Assembly (NCBI RefSeq): GCF_020564935.1
Contig: NZ_JAJCXB010000041.1
Location: 1 to 64,000 of the forward strand
Origin: Streptomyces pinistramenti
Lineage (GTDB): Bacteria > Actinomycetota > Actinomycetes > Streptomycetales > Streptomycetaceae
Direction: 5' to 3'
Length of the DNA stretch: 64,000 bases
The notes beneath the pieces were generated by a model. It saw only the letters and a list, made by a program, of their open reading frames with translations. It made no database searches and was not told the origin of the DNA. How positions within the stretch are numbered: position 1 is the stretch's first letter; every line of letters begins with the position of its first letter. Position numbers and translations under genes: made by a program. This document shows, piece after piece, positions 20,273 to 29,160 of the stretch.

Positions 20273-21037
20273 ATGGTGGCGAAGAAGACCGCCGCGAAGA
20301 AGAGCACGACGCCCGCCGAAGAGGCCGGCGCGACGCGGCCCGCTCCCGAGGGAGCGCATGCCGACGCGACGGCCCCGAAGAAGGCCGCGGTGAAGAAGAC
20401 CTCGGCGAAGAAGACCGCGAAGGCACCGGCCAGGAAGACCGCGAAGACCTCCGCGCAGCCCGCCGCGAAGAAGACCTCGGCGACAAAGACCTCAGCGAAG
20501 AAGACCGCGGCGAAGAAGGCCGCGGTGCCCGCGAAGAAGACGGGAGCCAAGACGGTGGTGGCGAAGAAGACCGCGGCCGCGCGGACGGCGGCACACGGTG
20601 AGGACTCGGCGGTGCCCAAGGCCCGCGCGGCCGCGGCTCCGGACGAGCTGGCCGTACGGCCCGGCGAGGAACCCTGGACGCCGGAGGAGGTCGCCGATGC
20701 GCGGGCCGGCCTGATGAGCGAGGCGGAGCGGCTGCGCGCGGAGATCGCCGCGTCCGAGAGCGCCATCGCCGGGCTGATGCGCGACTCCGGGGACGGTGCG
20801 GGCGACGACGAGGCGGACACCGGCACCAAGAACATCACCCGCGAGCACGAGCTGGCCCTGGCCTCCAACGCCCGCGAGATGCTGCTGCAGACCGAGCGGG
20901 CGCTGGTCAGGCTGGACGCAGGCACGTACGGGCTGTGCGAGAACTGCGGCAAGCCGATCGGCAAGGCGCGGATGCAGGCGTTCCCGCGCGCGACGCTCTG
21001 TGTGGAGTGCAAGCAGAAGCAGGAGCGGCGCGGCTGA
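20273..21037 (+). CDS. DksA/TraR zinc-finger protein with H1-like Lys/Ala tail
   Basis: 254-aa protein in two parts. Residues 1-115 are a histone-H1-like basic tail built from repeats of KKTxAKK/KKTAAKK, likely to bind nucleic acid non-specifically. Residues about 130-254 carry a coiled-coil/TraR region ending in a four-cysteine zinc finger: CENCGKPIGKARM then CVECKQK. DksA/TraR proteins bind the RNA polymerase secondary channel, but this one lacks an obvious acidic DxxDxA tip motif, so an RNA polymerase role is inference. ATG 20273 has AAGGGG upstream. Similar fusions occur in other streptomycetes next to lspA. Confidence 0.82.
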   Translation: MVAKKTAAKKSTTPAEEAGATRPAPEGAHADATAPKKAAVKKTSAKKTAKAPARKTAKTSAQPAAKKTSATKTSAKKTAAKKAAVPAKKTGAKTVVAKKTAAARTAAHGEDSAVPKARAAAAPDELAVRPGEEPWTPEEVADARAGLMSEAERLRAEIAASESAIAGLMRDSGDGAGDDEADTGTKNITREHELALASNAREMLLQTERALVRLDAGTYGLCENCGKPIGKARMQAFPRATLCVECKQKQERRG

Positions 21038-21055
21038 CGGGCCGCTGCCGGACGT

Positions 21056-21081
21056 CCTACGGGCCCGGTCGTGCCCGTAGG
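21056..21081 (+). terminator. Terminator hairpin after the DksA-like gene
   Basis: Perfect 9-bp stem CCTACGGGC/GCCCGTAGG with an 8-base loop, 18 bp after the stop codon. Confidence 0.65.
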
Positions 21082-21090
21082 GCCGTGCCG

Positions 21091-21096
21091 TACCCT
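21091..21096 (+). promoter_or_regulatory. Candidate -10 box for lspA
   Basis: TACCCT (TANNNT) lies about 50 bp before the lspA GTG, just after the preceding terminator; transcription from near 21103 would give a short leader containing the GAGGG ribosome binding site. Confidence 0.4.
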
Positions 21097-21151
21097 CGTC
21101 CTGTGCCAGGCGTGGCCCTGGCCACGGACCGACGGGCTGAGGGACTCACAC

Positions 21152-21754
21152 GTGGCAGAGGCGGAACGCACCACCGGTACACCGGAACCCGGGACGGGTT
21201 CCGGCGCGGAACCCGCTGAGGGGTCCGAAGGGGGACGGCCGGCGGAGCCGGAACCGGGCGCGAGCCGCGGGAAGCGGCGGATCTTCGCCCTGCTCCTCGT
21301 CGCGCTCGTCGTGTATCTGCTGGATTTGGGCAGCAAGATCCTGGTCGTCGCGAAGCTGGAGCATCACGCGCCTGTCGAGGTGATCGGGACGCTGCTGCAG
21401 TTCGAGGTGATCCGTAACCGCGGCGCGGCGTTCAGCATCGGCGAGGCGCTGACGATCTTCCTCTCGCTGATCGCCGCCGCGGTGATCGTGGTGATCGCCA
21501 GGATCGCCCGCAAGCTCTACAGCCTTCCCTGGGCCATCGCGCTGGGGCTGCTGCTCGGCGGCGCCTTCGGCAATCTGACCGACCGCATCTTCCGGTCGCC
21601 CGGTGTCTTCGAGGGCGCGGTGGTCGACTTCATCGCCCCGGCGCACTTCGCGGTGTTCAACCTCGCCGACTCGGCGATCGTCTGCGGCGGCATCCTCGTC
21701 GTGATCCTGTCCTTCCGGGGCCTGGACCCCGACGGCACGCTCCACAAGGACTGA
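21152..21754 (+). CDS. lspA: LspA, prolipoprotein signal peptidase II
   Basis: Membrane aspartyl peptidase that removes signal peptides from diacylated prolipoproteins. Seen: a Pro/Glu/Gly-rich cytoplasmic N-terminus of about 45 residues, four transmembrane segments, and family motifs DLGSKILVV, NRGAAFSIGE, VVDFIAP (catalytic Asp) and FNLADSAI (second catalytic Asp). GTG 21152 has GAGGG 8 bases upstream and gives 200 aa. Confidence 0.93.
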   Translation: MAEAERTTGTPEPGTGSGAEPAEGSEGGRPAEPEPGASRGKRRIFALLLVALVVYLLDLGSKILVVAKLEHHAPVEVIGTLLQFEVIRNRGAAFSIGEALTIFLSLIAAAVIVVIARIARKLYSLPWAIALGLLLGGAFGNLTDRIFRSPGVFEGAVVDFIAPAHFAVFNLADSAIVCGGILVVILSFRGLDPDGTLHKD

Positions 21755-21789
21755 CCGCGGCCCGGCGATCCCGGGCCCACGGGCCGCGG
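21755..21789 (+). terminator. Terminator hairpin after lspA
   Basis: Exact 9-bp arms CCGCGGCCC and GGGCCGCGG enclose a smaller CCCGGG-type stem, starting right after the lspA stop. Confidence 0.65.
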
Positions 21790-21824
21790 ATCCACCGCCG
21801 GGCAGGTCACCCCTGCCGGACTGC

Positions 21825-21830
21825 CATACT
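21825..21830 (+). promoter_or_regulatory. -10 box of leaderless rluD promoter
   Basis: CATACT six bases before GTG 21837, with no ribosome binding site; the spacing is that of a leaderless mRNA starting at the start codon. Confidence 0.5.
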
Positions 21831-21836
21831 CGTGGG

Positions 21837-22778
21837 GTGAGCACCCTTCCCGAGATCCGCACCCTGCCCGTACCGGACGGCCTGGAGGGCGAGCGCGTCG
21901 ACGCCGCGCTGGCCCGCATGTTCGGCTTTTCCCGTACGAAGGCCGCCGAGCTCGCGGCGGGCGGCAAGGTCCGGGTCGACGGCGCCGAGGTGATGAAGTC
22001 CGAGCGGGTGCACGGCGGTGCCTGGCTGGAGGTCGAGATGCCGCAGGCCGCGGCGCCGGTCGAGATCATCGCCGAGCCGGTCGACGGCATGGAGATCGTG
22101 CACGACGACGAGGACATCGTGGTGATCGTCAAGCCCGTCGGCGTCGCCGCGCACCCCAGTCCCGGCTGGAGCGGCACCACCGTCATCGGCGGCCTGGCCG
22201 CGGCCGGCTACCGCATCTCCACCTCCGGTGCCGCCGAGCGGCAGGGCATCGTGCACCGCCTCGACGTCGGCACCTCGGGGCTGATGGTCGTCGCCAAGTC
22301 CGAGCGCGCCTACACGCTGCTCAAGCAGCAGTTCCGCGAGCGCACGGTCGACAAGCGTTACCACGCGCTGGTCCAGGGCCACCCGGACCCGATGAGCGGC
22401 ACCATCGACGCCCCCATCGGCCGGCACCCGCAGCACGACTACAAGTGGGCGGTCACCGCCGAGGGCAAGGCGTCGGTCACGCACTACGACCTGATCGAGG
22501 CGTACCGCGCGGCCAGCCTCCTCGACATCAAGCTGGAGACCGGCCGCACCCATCAGATCCGGGTGCACATGTCCGCGCACCGCCACCCGTGCGTCGGCGA
22601 CCTCACCTACGGCGCCGACCCCACGCTCGCCAAGCGGCTCGGGCTGACCCGGCAGTGGCTGCACGCCATGCGGCTGGGCTTCGAGCATCCTTCGGACGGC
22701 CGCTGGGTCGAGTTCGAGAGTGCCTACCCTCAGGACCTCCAGCGGGCCCTGGACACCGTGCGGGACGAGAGTTCCTGA
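21837..22778 (+). CDS. rluD: RluA/RluD family 23S rRNA pseudouridine synthase
   Basis: Converts uridines of 23S rRNA to pseudouridine. Seen: an N-terminal S4 RNA-binding domain (GERVDAALARMFGFSRTKAAEL, residues about 15-75) and the catalytic motif HRLDVGTSGLMVVAK with the nucleophilic Asp; C-terminal GRTHQIRVHM. 313 aa. It follows lspA as in many bacteria. Which uridines are modified cannot be told from sequence alone. Confidence 0.92.
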   Translation: MSTLPEIRTLPVPDGLEGERVDAALARMFGFSRTKAAELAAGGKVRVDGAEVMKSERVHGGAWLEVEMPQAAAPVEIIAEPVDGMEIVHDDEDIVVIVKPVGVAAHPSPGWSGTTVIGGLAAAGYRISTSGAAERQGIVHRLDVGTSGLMVVAKSERAYTLLKQQFRERTVDKRYHALVQGHPDPMSGTIDAPIGRHPQHDYKWAVTAEGKASVTHYDLIEAYRAASLLDIKLETGRTHQIRVHMSAHRHPCVGDLTYGADPTLAKRLGLTRQWLHAMRLGFEHPSDGRWVEFESAYPQDLQRALDTVRDESS

Positions 22779-22800
22779 CGCCGGAGCAGGGCGGCGTCAG
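22775..22800 (+). terminator. Hairpin at the end of rluD
   Basis: CTGACGCC/GGCGTCAG, 8-bp perfect arms with a 10-base loop, overlapping the rluD stop codon. Confidence 0.55.
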
Positions 22801-22892
22801 CACACCGGACGGACCGGGCGAGACCGGTTGCTGTGCGGACATGGCAGGCTTGGGGCGGAATGTGATCGGACTCGACCCCGGAGCGTAACCCC

Positions 22893-24488
22893 GTGGACCA
22901 GCTCGCCCTGCTGTTCTTGCTTCTTCTCGGGGCTGTGGTCACCGTCCCGGTCGGCGACCGGCTGGGGTTGCCCTCGCCGGTGCTGATGACCCTGGCCGGT
23001 GCCGTCCTCGCGCTGCTGCCGTTCGTCCCGAACGTCGACATCCCGCCGGAGTACATCCTTCCGCTGGTCCTGCCGCCGCTGCTCTACGCGGCGGTGCAGC
23101 GCACCTCCTGGCGGCAGTTCACCGCCAACATCCGGCCCATCTTCCTGCTCGCCGTCGCGCTGGTCTTCGCGACCACCGCGGCCGTCGCGGCGGTCGCCCA
23201 GGCCGTGGTGCCGGGTATGCCGCTCGCCGGAGCCGTGGTGCTCGGCGCGATGGTCGCACCGCCCGACCCGGTCGCGGCGACCGCGGTGGCCGGCAAGCTC
23301 GGGCTGCCCCGGCGGATGGTCTCCATCCTGGAGGGCGAGGGGCTGTTCAACGACGTCACCGCGATCGTCCTCTACCACGTGGCCCTGGCGGCTGCGGTCA
23401 GCGGCACCTTCTCCGCCCCCGGCGCGGTCGGCTCGCTGTTCCTCTCCGCCGTGGTCGCCATAGCGGTCGGACTGGTACTGGGCTGGGTCGCCAACAAGCT
23501 GATGGGGCTGCTCGGCGACCCGACGCTCCAGATCGGCCTGACCCTGCTGGTGCCGTTCATCGCCTACGTCATCGCCGAGGAGTTCCACGGCTCCGGCGTC
23601 CTGGCCGTGCTGACCACCGCACTCTTCCTCGCCGAGTACGCGGTCGACGCCGACGACGTGATGGGCCGGCTCGCCGGATACACCTTCTGGGAAGTCGTCG
23701 ACACCCTCGTCACCGGCGTCGCCTTCGGCCTGATCGGCCTGGAGCTGCACAACATCTTCGGCGCCGCGTCGGGCCGCTGGGGCGAGATGCTCGGGGCCGG
23801 CGCGGCCGTCGTCGCCGTGGTCGTCGCGGTACGCCTGCTGTGGCTGCTGCCCGCGGCCTGGCTCGCCAAGCGGATGCACAAGCGGCGCGACTACGACGAG
23901 GACATCCCGATGAGCTGGCGGGAGACGCTCATCATGTGGTGGTCGGGCATGCGCGGTGTGGCGTCGGTCGCGCTGGCGCTGGCCATTCCGTACACGGTGG
24001 ACGACGGCGGCGCCTTCCCCGCCCGCGAGGAGATCCTGTTCATCGCCTTCGCCGTGGTGCTCACCACCCTGGTCGTGCAGGGCCTGACGCTGCCCTGGCT
24101 GGTGCGCAAGCTGCGGGTGCGGGCCGACACGGAGGCCGAGGACGAGCTGGAGCGGGCGCTGGCGCTGCGCGTCATCAAGGCGTGCAAGCACCGGCTGCGG
24201 GAGATCCTGGAGGTCGAGGAGCTGCCCGAGGAGATCAACGATCAGCTGGCCCGCCGCGCCTACGACATCGGGGCCAGGATCGCGCCGGACATCGTGGACG
24301 ACGACCGGCGCGAGCACTTCGAGAAGCGCATCACGCGGATGAAGAAGGTGCAGCGCATCCAGGGCGAGATGCTGTCGGCGGCGCGGCACGAGGTACTGGC
24401 CGCCCGCAGCGAGCCGGGTGTCGACCCGGAGATCGTCGACCGGGTGCTGCGCCAGCTCGACATGCGCAGCCTGCGCGGTACGCCGTGA
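22893..24488 (+). CDS. CPA1-family Na+/H+ antiporter
   Basis: Cation/proton exchanger of the NhaP/NhaG type, about 12 transmembrane segments over residues 1-415 and a C-terminal cytoplasmic helical tail of about 110 charged residues. Seen: APPDPVAATAVAG with the membrane Asp, EGEGLFNDVTAIVLY with the transport Asp, and MWWSGMRGVASVALALAIP with the conserved Arg. These are the CPA1 hallmarks. GTG 22893 has GGAG about 10 bases upstream. Ion preference (Na+ or K+) cannot be read from the sequence. Confidence 0.9.
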   Translation: MDQLALLFLLLLGAVVTVPVGDRLGLPSPVLMTLAGAVLALLPFVPNVDIPPEYILPLVLPPLLYAAVQRTSWRQFTANIRPIFLLAVALVFATTAAVAAVAQAVVPGMPLAGAVVLGAMVAPPDPVAATAVAGKLGLPRRMVSILEGEGLFNDVTAIVLYHVALAAAVSGTFSAPGAVGSLFLSAVVAIAVGLVLGWVANKLMGLLGDPTLQIGLTLLVPFIAYVIAEEFHGSGVLAVLTTALFLAEYAVDADDVMGRLAGYTFWEVVDTLVTGVAFGLIGLELHNIFGAASGRWGEMLGAGAAVVAVVVAVRLLWLLPAAWLAKRMHKRRDYDEDIPMSWRETLIMWWSGMRGVASVALALAIPYTVDDGGAFPAREEILFIAFAVVLTTLVVQGLTLPWLVRKLRVRADTEAEDELERALALRVIKACKHRLREILEVEELPEEINDQLARRAYDIGARIAPDIVDDDRREHFEKRITRMKKVQRIQGEMLSAARHEVLAARSEPGVDPEIVDRVLRQLDMRSLRGTP

Positions 24489-24503
24489 CGGTGTCCCGGC
24501 TGC

Positions 24504-25607
24504 TCAGCGGCCGTCCTTCGTCAGTGGCGGGGCGGCCCGCTGCTCGATGAGGGCGGCCGCGTCGTGGCCCGGGGCCTGCGCGGTGCTGATCCGCGGCAGC
24601 GCGTACGGATGCTCGGTCCGCAGCCACTCGATCATCCGCTCGCGTACCTGGCAGCGCACCGTGAAGATGGTGTCCGCGTCCCGGGCGGTGACCAGCGCGC
24701 GGACCACCATCGTGGACGGGGTGGTGTCGGTCACCACCAGGCTCCAGGCGCGGCCGTCCCACTCCGGGCACTCCTGGAGGATCTCGTGCAGCCGCGGCCG
24801 CATCTTCTCCAGCGGCGCGGAGTGGTCGAGGTGGAAGAAGACCGTGCCGGTCATCTGGGCGCCGCCGCGCGACCAGTTCTCGAACGGCTTGCCGGTGAAG
24901 TACGACACCGGCATGGTGATCCGCCGCTCGTCCCAGGTCCGCACGGTCAGGAACGTCAGGGTGATCTCCTCGATCGTGCCCCACTCGCCGTCCACCACGA
25001 CCGTGTCGCCGATCCGCACCATGTCGCCGAAGGCGATCTGGAGGCCGGCGAAGAGGTTGCCCAGCGTGGACTGGGCGGCGACACCGGCGACGATGCCCAG
25101 CAGGCCGGCCGAGGCCAGCACGGACGTGCCGACCGCGCGCATCTCGGGGAACGTCAGCAGCATCGCGGCCGCGGCGACGGTGATCACCACCGCGGTCACC
25201 ACCCGCTGGATCAGCGTGATCTGGGTGCGTACCCGCCGCACCCGCGCCCGGTCGTGCGCGTTCGCCGCGTAGCGCGAGTACGACGCCTCGACGATCGCCG
25301 CCGCCACGCGCACCGCGAGCCAGGCGGACGCCGCGATCAGTACCAGGGTCAGCGCCCGGCCGATGCCCATCGTGTGGTCGTCGACGAGACCGAGGCCGGT
25401 CGCGTCGTACGAACCGCGCAACAGGGCCGCGCACAGCAGGAGTTGCAGCGGTATCCGGCAGCGGCGGAGCAGTCCCCACAGCGGGGTCTCCGGGTGGGCG
25501 GCGTCGATGCGGCGCAGGGCCAGGTCGGCGAGCCAGCCCAGGGCGAGCGTGATGACGAGCGAGCCGCCGATGACGGTCAGCGGGCGCAGCACGTCCTCCA
25601 TGGACAC
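24504..25607 (-). CDS. MscS-family mechanosensitive channel
   Basis: Small-conductance mechanosensitive ion channel-like protein, 367 aa. Seen: four hydrophobic segments in residues 1-190, the pore-lining Gly/Ala helix and junction (LLGIVAGVAAQSTLGNLFAGLQIAF), and the beta domain with IGDTVVVDGEWGTIEEITLTFLTVRTWD, the MscS signature. GTG 25607 has AGGAGG seven bases upstream on the minus strand; ATG 25601 is the other candidate. Convergent with the antiporter gene (15 bp between stops); both act in ion/osmotic balance, though a functional link is inference. Confidence 0.9.
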   Translation of the reverse strand: MSMEDVLRPLTVIGGSLVITLALGWLADLALRRIDAAHPETPLWGLLRRCRIPLQLLLCAALLRGSYDATGLGLVDDHTMGIGRALTLVLIAASAWLAVRVAAAIVEASYSRYAANAHDRARVRRVRTQITLIQRVVTAVVITVAAAAMLLTFPEMRAVGTSVLASAGLLGIVAGVAAQSTLGNLFAGLQIAFGDMVRIGDTVVVDGEWGTIEEITLTFLTVRTWDERRITMPVSYFTGKPFENWSRGGAQMTGTVFFHLDHSAPLEKMRPRLHEILQECPEWDGRAWSLVVTDTTPSTMVVRALVTARDADTIFTVRCQVRERMIEWLRTEHPYALPRISTAQAPGHDAAALIEQRAAPPLTKDGR

Positions 25608-25769
25608 GTCGGTTCCTCCTTGGCAGTGCTGATTCCCGGCCGGTGCCGGAGCGGTCCGTTGCCGTCGCGGGGTGTGCGCGGCGCCCGGCGCGAGGCGCGC
25701 GTGGCGGTTCCACCGACGGTAACTGGCAGGATGGGGAGAGAGCGATTCAACAACAGGGGTGTGATCTCA

Positions 25770-26375
25770 GTGCCGGCCTCCACCGAGCCCGCGACCAGCG
25801 GTTCTTCGACGATTGTGCTGTTTCATTCGGTGTGCGGGCTGCGTCCCGCGGTGCACGCGGGCGCCGACCGGCTGCGGGCCGCGGGCCATGAGGTGATCGT
25901 CCCCGATCTGTTCGACGGCAGGACCGCCGAATCGGTCGCCGACGGCATCGTGATCAAGGACGAGATCGGCAAGGACGAGCTGCTGCGGCGCGCGGTGACG
26001 GCGGCCGCCCCGTACTCGGACCGCGGCCTGGTCTACGCCGGTTTCTCCTTCGGCGGCTCGGTGGCCCAGAATCTCGCGCTGGCCGACGAGAAGGCCCGCG
26101 GCCTCCTGCTGCTGCACGGCACGTCGGACATCGCGGAGGGCACCGAGGTCGACGAGCTGCCCGTGCAGCTGCATGTCGCCGACCCCGACCCGTTCGAGCC
26201 GCACGACTGGCTGACCGCGTGGTACCTCCAGATGCGCCGGTCCGGCGCGGACGTCGAGGTCTTCCGCTACGCGGGCGCCGGGCACCTCTTCACCGACCCC
26301 GGCCTCGCGGACTACGACGAGGAAGCGGCGGAGAGCGCCTGGAAGGTGGCGCTGGGGTTCGTGGCGGACCTGTAG
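25770..26375 (+). CDS. Dienelactone hydrolase family alpha/beta hydrolase
   Basis: Soluble alpha/beta hydrolase of the DLH family, 201 aa. Seen: nucleophile elbow GFSFGG (Ser instead of the Cys of true dienelactone hydrolases), HGTSDIAE before the acid residue, and the C-terminal histidine in AGAGHLF. Because of the Ser nucleophile it may be an esterase rather than a dienelactone hydrolase; the substrate is unknown. GTG 25770 was chosen because AGGGG lies 11 bases upstream; a CAGGAT -10-like element lies near 25727. Confidence 0.8.
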   Translation: MPASTEPATSGSSTIVLFHSVCGLRPAVHAGADRLRAAGHEVIVPDLFDGRTAESVADGIVIKDEIGKDELLRRAVTAAAPYSDRGLVYAGFSFGGSVAQNLALADEKARGLLLLHGTSDIAEGTEVDELPVQLHVADPDPFEPHDWLTAWYLQMRRSGADVEVFRYAGAGHLFTDPGLADYDEEAAESAWKVALGFVADL

Positions 26376-26383
26376 CGGACGGC

Positions 26384-26425
26384 GGCGGCGCGGCCCCCGG
26401 TGGTGCCGGGCCCGGCCACGCCGCC
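26384..26425. terminator. Bidirectional terminator between convergent genes
   Basis: GGCGGCG-C-GGCC pairs with GGCC-A-CGCCGCC around a smaller CCGG stem, between the hydrolase and phoD stop codons. Confidence 0.65.
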
Positions 26426-26434
26426 CCTGCTTGC

Positions 26435-28087
26435 TCAGCGCACCGGCGTCCCGCTCCGCTCCACCCGCTGGGTGCCCGAGCGCGTCCGGTACGAGCGCAG
26501 CAGGCGGCTGGTGGCCTGCGGGTCGGTCTTGTCGGACACCGCGAAGTAGTCCATCTGCGTCCGCTCGGCGGTGACGTCCAGGACGCCGTAGCCGTGCGAG
26601 TCCATGTCCAGCCACTTCACATGCCGGTTGGCGGCCCGTATCGCGGCGGCCCCGGCCAGGGAGACGGTCTGCGGGGCGACGTGCAGGATGTCGTCGACGT
26701 TGTCCGATGTGACGGACGTGACCACGAACTCGGTCGCCACCGGCGCGGTCGCCGGGTAGGTGGCCGCCCGCAGCGGCACGTCGTTGGCCCAGGCCATGTG
26801 GATGTCGCCGGTCAGGAAGACGGTGTTGCCGATGGAGCGGTCGCTGAGGTGGCCGAGGAGTTCGCGGCGGTCGTCGGTGTAGCCGTCCCACTGGTCGGTG
26901 TTGACGGCGAGGCCCTCCTGGGGGAGGCCGAGGATGCCGGCGAGCGGGCCGAGCAGGTGCGCGGGGACGGCGCCGAAGGCCACCTGCGAGATCATCACGG
27001 ACGTGCCGACCAGCCGCCAGGCGGTGTCCGAGCGCTCAAGTCCGGCCTTGAGCCAGTCCAGTTGGGCCCGTCCGGTGAGCGTGCGGCCCGGATCGTCGAC
27101 CGCGCCGCTGCCCGGCTTCGCCTGCTCGTCGCGGAACGAGCGCAGGTCCAGCAGGTGCAGATCGGCGAGGGTGCCGAAGCGCAGCCTGCGGTAGGTGGTG
27201 CCGGCGGTGGACGGGCGGACCGGCATCCACTCGAAGTACGCCTGCTTCGCCGCCGCCATCCGCGCGCTCCAGGAGCCCTCGGTCTCCGGGGTGTGGTTCA
27301 CCGCGCCGCCCGACCAGGCGTTGTCGGCGAACTCGTGGTCGTCCCACATGGCGATGACCGGGTGCGCGGCGTGCAGCGCCAGCGCGTCCGGGTCGGTCTT
27401 GTGGACGCCGTGCCGGGTGCGGTAGTCGGCGAGCGTGAGGAGTTCGTGGGCGGGGGAGTGGGGGCGTACGACGTGCGGGAAGTCCGGGTATGCGCCGGAC
27501 TTGTACTCGTAGAGGTAGTCGCCGAGGTGCAGCACGGCGTCCAGGTCGGCGCGGGCCGCGAGGTGGCGGTAGGGCGAGAAGTAGCCGGACTCCCAGTTGG
27601 CGCAGGAGACCACGCCGAAGCGGACGTGGCCGGCCGCCGCGTCGTGGGCGGGGGCGGTGCGGGTGCGGCCGACGGGGGAGTGCGCGCCGTGCGCGGTGAA
27701 GCGGTAGAAGTAGCGGGTGGCGGGCCGCAGTCCGCGCACGTCGGCCTTGACGGTGTGGTCGGCGGCCGCGGTGGCGGTCGTGCTGCCGCGGGCGACGACG
27801 GTGCTGAAGTCCCGGTCGGCGGCCACCTCCCAGCCGACCTCGGTGGCCGGGCCGCGGCCGGATCCCGGCACCGCAGAGGGCGCCGGGGTGACGCGGGTCC
27901 ACAGCAGGATGCCGTCGGGCAGCGGGTCGCCCGACGCGACGCCGTGGAGGAACAACTGCCCTGGTTCCCGGGCCTCTTGGGCGGTCGCGGCGAAGGCTGC
28001 GGGTGCGCCGGCGAGCGGCAGCAGGGCGGCGGTGGCGGCTACGGCCGTGACGGCGGTGCGGCGGGAGATCTGGTCGTGATCGGTCAC
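26435..28087 (-). CDS. phoD: PhoD-like alkaline phosphatase, Tat-exported
   Basis: Secreted metallophosphatase/phosphodiesterase of the PhoD family, 550 aa. Seen: twin-arginine signal SRRTAVTAV followed by a hydrophobic stretch ending AFAA, an N-terminal fibronectin-like domain (FLHGVASGDPLPDGILLWTR), and metal/active-site motifs GDYLYEYKSG, MWDDHEFADN and TGDIHMAW. Such enzymes release phosphate from organic esters outside the cell and are often under PhoR-PhoP control; no PHO box was recognised here. The GTG start has a TAAGGT -10-like hexamer 8 bases upstream, compatible with a leaderless message. Confidence 0.9.
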   Translation of the reverse strand: MTDHDQISRRTAVTAVAATAALLPLAGAPAAFAATAQEAREPGQLFLHGVASGDPLPDGILLWTRVTPAPSAVPGSGRGPATEVGWEVAADRDFSTVVARGSTTATAAADHTVKADVRGLRPATRYFYRFTAHGAHSPVGRTRTAPAHDAAAGHVRFGVVSCANWESGYFSPYRHLAARADLDAVLHLGDYLYEYKSGAYPDFPHVVRPHSPAHELLTLADYRTRHGVHKTDPDALALHAAHPVIAMWDDHEFADNAWSGGAVNHTPETEGSWSARMAAAKQAYFEWMPVRPSTAGTTYRRLRFGTLADLHLLDLRSFRDEQAKPGSGAVDDPGRTLTGRAQLDWLKAGLERSDTAWRLVGTSVMISQVAFGAVPAHLLGPLAGILGLPQEGLAVNTDQWDGYTDDRRELLGHLSDRSIGNTVFLTGDIHMAWANDVPLRAATYPATAPVATEFVVTSVTSDNVDDILHVAPQTVSLAGAAAIRAANRHVKWLDMDSHGYGVLDVTAERTQMDYFAVSDKTDPQATSRLLRSYRTRSGTQRVERSGTPVR

Positions 28088-28095
28088 GGCGGATC

Positions 28096-28101
28096 ACCTT
28101 A
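28096..28101 (-). promoter_or_regulatory. Candidate -10 box of phoD
   Basis: Minus-strand TAAGGT eight bases before GTG 28087. AAGG could instead serve as ribosome binding site; the two readings cannot be separated here. Confidence 0.35.
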
Positions 28102-28186
28102 CTGGCCGGTACGAGCGACGGGGAGGGCGCTGTCCGGGAATTCATCCACCCGTCGCCCGTACGGCAGTTACGCGCGGCGCTGCGGC

Positions 28187-29113
28187 TCAGTGCCCGGCCG
28201 TCGGGTCCTTCTCGCCCGCGGCGATGCCCTGGCCGCCGCCTGGGCTCTGACCCTTGCCGTCCTTGCCGCTGCCCTTCGCCGGGCCGAACTCCTTGTCGAT
28301 CATCTTCCGGAAGTTGGCGTCGGCGTACTCGTTGTACTCCTCCTGCGTCATCCGCTGCTGCGGCACCTCGGGCAGCACCAGCTTCTTGTCGCCGTGCACG
28401 AAGGACGGGGTGGCCTTGATGCCCTTGCGGCCGAACAGCGCCGTCATGTCCATCGTCCAGCGGTCGTAGGTGCCCTTCTCGACCGCCGTCTCGAACGCCT
28501 TGTTGCCCTTCAGCTCCGGCACCTGGGCGGCGACCTTGAGCAGCGTTGCGTCCTTGGCGAACGCGTCGTCCCGCTCGTCGGGATGGTTCTTCGCGGAGTA
28601 CAGCGCGGACTTGTACGCGAGGAAGGCGTCCGGGCTGACGTTCAGCGCGGCGCCGAGCGCGCTCAGCGCGTTCTTCGAGCCCTCGCCGCCCTCGCCGCCG
28701 TCCAGGAAGGTGTAGAGAGTGAAACGGACGTTGTAGCGGCCGTCCTTGATGTCCTTGATCAGGGACTTGCCCGAACTCTGCTCGAAGGACGCGCACATCG
28801 GGCAGCGCAGGTCCTCGAAGACCTCCAGGGTCTCCTTGGCGTTCTTGTCACCTATCAGGATCTCGGTGCCGTTCTTGCCCTGGGTGTGCGCGGGCTTGAC
28901 CAGCTTCGCCTCCTTGGCGGCCTCCCAGCCGGTGGGCTCGGTCGCCTTGACCACGGCGAAGCCGACGGCGCCCGCGATGACCAGGACGCCCACCACGGCG
29001 CCCGCGACGGTGAGTTGGCGGCGCGCCTTCTCCTTCTTCTTCTGCTTCTCCCGCTCGGCGCGGATCCGTTCGCGGGCTGCCGACTTGCCTGCCTGGCTGT
29101 TGCGGTTGCTCAT
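28187..29113 (-). CDS. DsbA-like membrane-anchored thiol protein (copy 1)
   Basis: 308-aa bitopic protein: a cytoplasmic Arg/Lys/Glu-rich helix (residues 1-34), one transmembrane segment (about 35-57), then an extracellular DsbA-like thioredoxin fold with the active-site motif RCPMC in EVFEDLRCPMCASFEQ and an inserted helical region, ending in a Gly/Lys-rich tail. This is the architecture of actinobacterial DsbA/TlpA-type oxidoreductases that handle disulfides outside the membrane. ATG 29113 begins MSNRNSQAGK, matching copy 2 (MSNRNNQANK). It lies 47 bp after the membrane gene at 29161-29844, probably in one transcript with it. Substrates unknown. Confidence 0.85.
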   Translation of the reverse strand: MSNRNSQAGKSAARERIRAEREKQKKKEKARRQLTVAGAVVGVLVIAGAVGFAVVKATEPTGWEAAKEAKLVKPAHTQGKNGTEILIGDKNAKETLEVFEDLRCPMCASFEQSSGKSLIKDIKDGRYNVRFTLYTFLDGGEGGEGSKNALSALGAALNVSPDAFLAYKSALYSAKNHPDERDDAFAKDATLLKVAAQVPELKGNKAFETAVEKGTYDRWTMDMTALFGRKGIKATPSFVHGDKKLVLPEVPQQRMTQEEYNEYADANFRKMIDKEFGPAKGSGKDGKGQSPGGGQGIAAGEKDPTAGH

Positions 29114-29160
29114 GGGGGTCCGATCCCTCGTCGTGGCTGATGGGCGCGTGTGCGGCGTAC

